DNA from: Phycisphaerae bacterium
Lineage (GTDB): Bacteria; Planctomycetota; Phycisphaerae; Tepidisphaerales; Tepidisphaeraceae
Length of the DNA: 64,000 nucleotides
NCBI GenBank assembly: GCA_025924315.1
Contig: JAICIO010000003.1
Span: forward strand, 62,001 to 126,000
Direction of reading: 5' to 3'
Shown here: piece by piece, positions 61,213 through 64,000 of the stretch
Numbering within the stretch: position 1 is the stretch's first letter
Layout of the letters: each line of letters starts with the position of its first letter
Made by a program: the position numbers and the translations under genes
Notes under the pieces: model-generated
Seen by the model: only the letters and a program-made list of their open reading frames with translations
What the model was told of the DNA's origin: nothing
Database searches by the model: none

Positions 61213-62484
61213 TCAGGCAGTCAGCTCCCACTTCACCTGCCCATCGACGATCGTGTGCGTCGCTCGGCCTTTCAGCTTCCACCCATTGAACGGACAATTG
61301 CGGCTGAAGCTCTTGAACTGTTCTACGTCCACCGTCCATTCGTGATTCGGATCGATGATCGTCACATCGGCGATCGCGCCCTCTGCTAACGTTCCTCGAT
61401 CCAGGCTGACAATTTGAGCGGGCCGCGTGCTCATCAGGTCGATGAGCTTCATCCAATCGATGTGGCCGGGCTCGACGAGCGCTTTGATGTACAGCGAGAG
61501 CGCGCATTCGATCGAGATGATGCCGAACGGAGCGTAAGGAAACTCGAGTTCCTTTTCTTCCGCTAAATGCGGCGCGTGATCGGTCGCGAGGCAGTCGATG
61601 GTGCCGTCTTTCACGCCTTCGATGCACGCCGCGACGTCGGCAGCGGTACGCAGCGGCGGGTTCATCTTGTAGTTCGTGTCGAACGTCCGGCAGTTTTCGT
61701 CGGTCAGAAGCAGATGGTGCGGCGCGACCTCGGCGGTCACGTTGTGCTTGTTTCGCTTTGCCTGGCGGATCAGCTCGACGCTCCACGCGGTGCTGATGTG
61801 CTGCACGTGATACCGCCCCGCGATCGTGCGATTGAGCAGCAGATCGCGCGCGATCATCAATTGTTCCGCCTCAGCGGGAATCCCACCGAGACCGAGGGCC
61901 GTCGAAACCAATCCCGCGTGCATCGATCCGCCGCTGAGGGTTGGCTCTTCGCAGTGCTGCATGATCACCGCGTCGAACATCTTCGCGTACTGCAGCGCCT
62001 TGCGCATGACCGACGCATCTGCCACGCCGACGCCATCGTCGCTGAACGCGATCGCCCCGCGTTGCTGCATCGACCCAATCTCCGCCAGCTCTTTCCCCTC
62101 GCGGCCTTTCGTGATCGCGCCGATCGGATGCACGTTGCACAACCCGACGCGCTCGCCCTCACGACAAACAAACTCAATCAATCCTTCGTTATCCAGGGCC
62201 GGCTTCGTATTCGGCATGCAGCAAACGGTAGTAAATCCCCCCGCCACCGCCGCCGCCGCCCCGGACGCGATCGTCTCCTCCTCCTCGTCCCCCGGCTCGC
62301 GAAAGTGGACATGAATATCGATGAGCCCGGGCACAACGTAGCATCCGGACGCGTCAATCGTTCGCTCTGCTTTGATCGGTATGGCCTCCGAGATCCTCCC
62401 ATCAACGATGAGCAAATCCCCCTTCCGCTGAAGCGCGCGAGAGGGATCAAGGATCGTGCCGTTTTGGATGAGGATGGAGGGCAT
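61213..62484 (-). CDS. pyrC: dihydroorotase (class I)
   Basis: 423 residues, normal size. It cyclises carbamoyl-aspartate to dihydroorotate in pyrimidine synthesis. The zinc-binding motif HVHFREPGDEEEET starts at His57 or nearby. The conserved VCCMPNTKPALDN, HCEEPTLSG, HISTA and LATDHAPH blocks are all intact, ending in the aspartate that serves as catalytic base. The ATG at 62484 sits directly beside the inverted-repeat arm and has no recognisable ribosome binding site. It would naturally follow pyrB, but a small cassette separates them. Confidence 0.97.
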   Translation of the reverse strand: MPSILIQNGTILDPSRALQRKGDLLIVDGRISEAIPIKAERTIDASGCYVVPGLIDIHVHFREPGDEEEETIASGAAAAVAGGFTTVCCMPNTKPALDNEGLIEFVCREGERVGLCNVHPIGAITKGREGKELAEIGSMQQRGAIAFSDDGVGVADASVMRKALQYAKMFDAVIMQHCEEPTLSGGSMHAGLVSTALGLGGIPAEAEQLMIARDLLLNRTIAGRYHVQHISTAWSVELIRQAKRNKHNVTAEVAPHHLLLTDENCRTFDTNYKMNPPLRTAADVAACIEGVKDGTIDCLATDHAPHLAEEKELEFPYAPFGIISIECALSLYIKALVEPGHIDWMKLIDLMSTRPAQIVSLDRGTLAEGAIADVTIIDPNHEWTVDVEQFKSFSRNCPFNGWKLKGRATHTIVDGQVKWELTA

Positions 62485-62485
62485 A

Positions 62486-62520
62486 GCGCAAAGATCTCAA
62501 AGCTGCAAAGAGCGCAAAGG
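62486..62520. repeat. left arm of the GxxExxY cassette (CTTTGCGxT words)
   Basis: Read on the minus strand, the arm is CTTTGCGCT, CTTTGCAG, CTTTGAGAT, CTTTGCGC, about 8-9 bases per word. It begins one base from the pyrC start and ends one base from the GxxExxY stop. Confidence 0.85.
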
Positions 62521-62521
62521 T

Positions 62522-62959
62522 TTATTCGGGTTCGGCCTCGGCACGGAATACTCTATGGATTCCTTGTTTCAGGATCATCACATTGAAATTGATGAGCAAG
62601 CCCAACGGCAATTTCAATATCTTCAGATAGCGAATGACTTGCCTCCGATCAATCGGATGCAGAGTCTCCACGGATTTCACTTCAAGAACGAGCTTCTCCT
62701 CGATCAGGAAGTCGACGCGGACGGACGCTACAGGCTGTCCCTTATATTCAACAACCAATCGAAGTTGACGCCGAAAGCAAATACCGTGGTCCTGAAACTC
62801 GATAGCCAGCGCGTTTTCGTAGGCAATCTCCGGTAATCCTGGTCCCAACTCGCGATGCACTGTGATCGCAATTCCAATCACGCGATGCGCAAGCGAATTA
62901 ATCTCCTCTGACGGCTGAGCCAATTCACTGTACGGGCTATGCTCATCGTCGAATGACAT
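62522..62959 (-). CDS. GxxExxY family protein (predicted PD-(D/E)xK nuclease fold)
   Basis: 145 residues from the ATG at 62959, with AAGGAA about ten bases upstream whose AAGG comes from the cassette's right arm. The family signature is GLPEIAYE (Gly41, Glu44, Tyr47, Glu48). The downstream core VDFLIEEKLVLEVKS gives Asp83, Glu93 and Lys95, the D-x(9)-ExK pattern of the PD-(D/E)xK nuclease superfamily. The function of the family is unknown. Here the gene fills the space between two inverted repeat arms, inside pyrB-pyrC. Confidence 0.93.
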   Translation of the reverse strand: MSFDDEHSPYSELAQPSEEINSLAHRVIGIAITVHRELGPGLPEIAYENALAIEFQDHGICFRRQLRLVVEYKGQPVASVRVDFLIEEKLVLEVKSVETLHPIDRRQVIRYLKILKLPLGLLINFNVMILKQGIHRVFRAEAEPE

Positions 62960-62971
62960 TGAATCGAAATT

Positions 62972-63007
62972 CCTTTGCGCTCTCTGCGATCTTAGCGATC
63001 TTTGCGC
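62972..63007. repeat. right arm of the GxxExxY cassette (CTTTGCGxT words)
   Basis: On the plus strand the arm is CTTTGCGCT, CTCTGCGAT, CTTAGCGAT, CTTTGCGC in nine-base phase, inverted relative to the left arm. It ends 6 bases from the pyrB stop codon at 63014. Confidence 0.85.
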
Positions 63008-63013
63008 AACACC

Positions 63014-63955
63014 TCACACCAAAACCTGCCCAACCAGAAACAGCACCGCCATTCGGATCGCCAGGCCGTTCGTTACCTGCTGAAGGATGCCGCTTTGGGG
63101 GCCATCCGCGATGTCGCTGCTGATTTCTATGCCTCGGTTCATGGGGCCGGGGTGCATGACGAAGACGTCTTTTTTGCAGCGTTGAAAGCGGTCCCAGGTC
63201 AGGCCGAAAAATCTTGTGAATTCGCGGACGCTGGGGAACTGGCTGCTTTTGATGCGCTCGAACTGGACACGGAGCATGTTGATGACGTCCACTTCCCCGA
63301 CGATCTCGTCAAAATTGTGGACGACTCTTGCGCCGAGTTGTTCGAAGCTTTTGGGAAGCAGCGTTGGCGGGCCGACGAGGATCACCTCGGCCCCTAGCTT
63401 TGTGAGCGCGAAGAGGTTCGAGCGGGCGACGCGAGAGTTGGCGATGTCGCCGACGATCGCGACTTTCAGGCCTTCGATTCGGCCGAAACGCTCGCGCATC
63501 GTGTAAAGATCGAGCAGGCCCTGCGTCGGATGTTCGTGCGCACCGTCGCCCGCGTTGACGACGCTGCATTTCATGGTCTTGGCGAGTTGCAGGGCTGCGC
63601 CGGCCGCGCTGTGGCGAATCACGATGATGTCCACGCCCATCGCTTCGATATTGCGCGCGGTGTCGATCAGCGTTTCGCCTTTGCTGACGCTACTGCCCTT
63701 GCCGGAGAAATCGAGGATATCGGCGCTCAATCGTTGCGCCGCCAATGTGAAGCTCGTTCGCGTGCGGGTGGAATCTTCAAAGAATGCGTTGACGACGACG
63801 CGGCCCCTCAACGCAGGAACTTTCTTGATGCTGCGTGTCGAAACTTCTTTGAACGAGTCGGCCGTGTCGAGCACGAAGCGGATGTCGTCGGCCGACAGTT
63901 GTTCGAGGCCGAGGAGGTGCTTGTGCGTCCAGCGATGTTGCGTTTCAGCGGTCAT
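63014..63955 (-). CDS. pyrB: aspartate carbamoyltransferase catalytic subunit
   Basis: 313 residues. It condenses aspartate with carbamoyl phosphate in the first committed step of pyrimidine synthesis. The carbamoyl-phosphate motif STRTRTSF is at about 61-68, and HPTQGLLDLYTM (about 141-152) and KVAIVGDIANSRVARSN are conserved. VFVMHPGPMNRG near 263 is the aspartate-binding region. It is transcribed toward the cassette and pyrC. No pyrR or regulatory pyrI is visible at the window edge. Confidence 0.97.
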   Translation of the reverse strand: MTAETQHRWTHKHLLGLEQLSADDIRFVLDTADSFKEVSTRSIKKVPALRGRVVVNAFFEDSTRTRTSFTLAAQRLSADILDFSGKGSSVSKGETLIDTARNIEAMGVDIIVIRHSAAGAALQLAKTMKCSVVNAGDGAHEHPTQGLLDLYTMRERFGRIEGLKVAIVGDIANSRVARSNLFALTKLGAEVILVGPPTLLPKSFEQLGARVVHNFDEIVGEVDVINMLRVQFERIKSSQFPSVREFTRFFGLTWDRFQRCKKDVFVMHPGPMNRGIEISSDIADGPQSGILQQVTNGLAIRMAVLFLVGQVLV

Positions 63956-64000
63956 TTCGGCTCAACCAGAATTTCATCCCGCCCATCGGTTTCACGAAGT

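Noticed and set aside
61213-63955. IS element or transposon carrying pyr genes
   Set aside because: No transposase or target-site duplication is visible; the repeat arms are tandem words and not insertion-sequence ends.

Overview
The window looks like a GC-rich planctomycete chromosome, most likely class Phycisphaerae (Tepidisphaerales-like). The clues are secreted proteins with the N-terminal LExRRLx signature and delta-60 repeats, a protein kinase fused to a sulfatase-modifying-factor domain, a sulfatase, a type II pseudopilin-like protein, and an alternative complex III operon. This lineage call is inference from gene content. No phage, integrase, transposase, CRISPR array or rRNA was seen. 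One tRNA (CAT anticodon) is present.

Layout. 1-10137: a partial membrane protein, kinase-FGE fusion, argC, an iduronate-sulfatase-like enzyme, rseP-dxr, and a Uma2 nuclease. 10161-24720 (minus): one long respiratory operon, read actA-actB-actC-actD-actE-actF, a small membrane protein, sco, ctaC, ctaD, a large subunit III, subunit IV and a second subunit III. It encodes quinol:cytochrome c oxidoreductase (alternative complex III) plus its caa3-type terminal oxidase. 25205-29295 (plus): lipoproteins, maf, a DUF192 protein, a SpoIIE-type phosphatase and trmO. 29292-38561: a trinuclear-zinc hydrolase, an AI-2E-type permease with an extra C-terminal domain, panB, a DegP-like protease, a duplicated polysaccharide-export-domain protein and a protein with a CX4CH haem-like motif. 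38646-45828 (minus): TMTC-like TPR membrane protein, AmrS radical SAM enzyme, and a small accessory cluster (nucleotidyltransferase, ankyrin protein, Imm11-like protein). 46035-48703 (plus): bifunctional nuclease, then P-II (glnB) and amtB for nitrogen control. 49088-61125: pseudopilin-like protein, tRNA, three tandem delta-60 paralogues, a PA14-GH88 enzyme and a GH42-like protein. 61213-63955 (minus): pyrB, a GxxExxY gene, pyrC.

The most distinctive signal lies between genes. Two classes of inverted repeat fill intergenic gaps. Class 1 elements are two REP-like hairpins facing each other, several starting with GTAG; two subfamilies keep the same loop but carry compensating stem changes. Class 2 elements are long inverted repeats whose arms are tandem 7-, 9- or 10-base words. 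They often begin within a few bases of a stop codon. One class 2 element, between pyrB and pyrC, carries a complete GxxExxY gene (predicted PD-(D/E)xK nuclease fold) between its arms and fills the gap between the two pyrimidine genes almost to the base. That one-gene, repeat-bounded cassette is the best candidate here for an undescribed selfish or mobile system.
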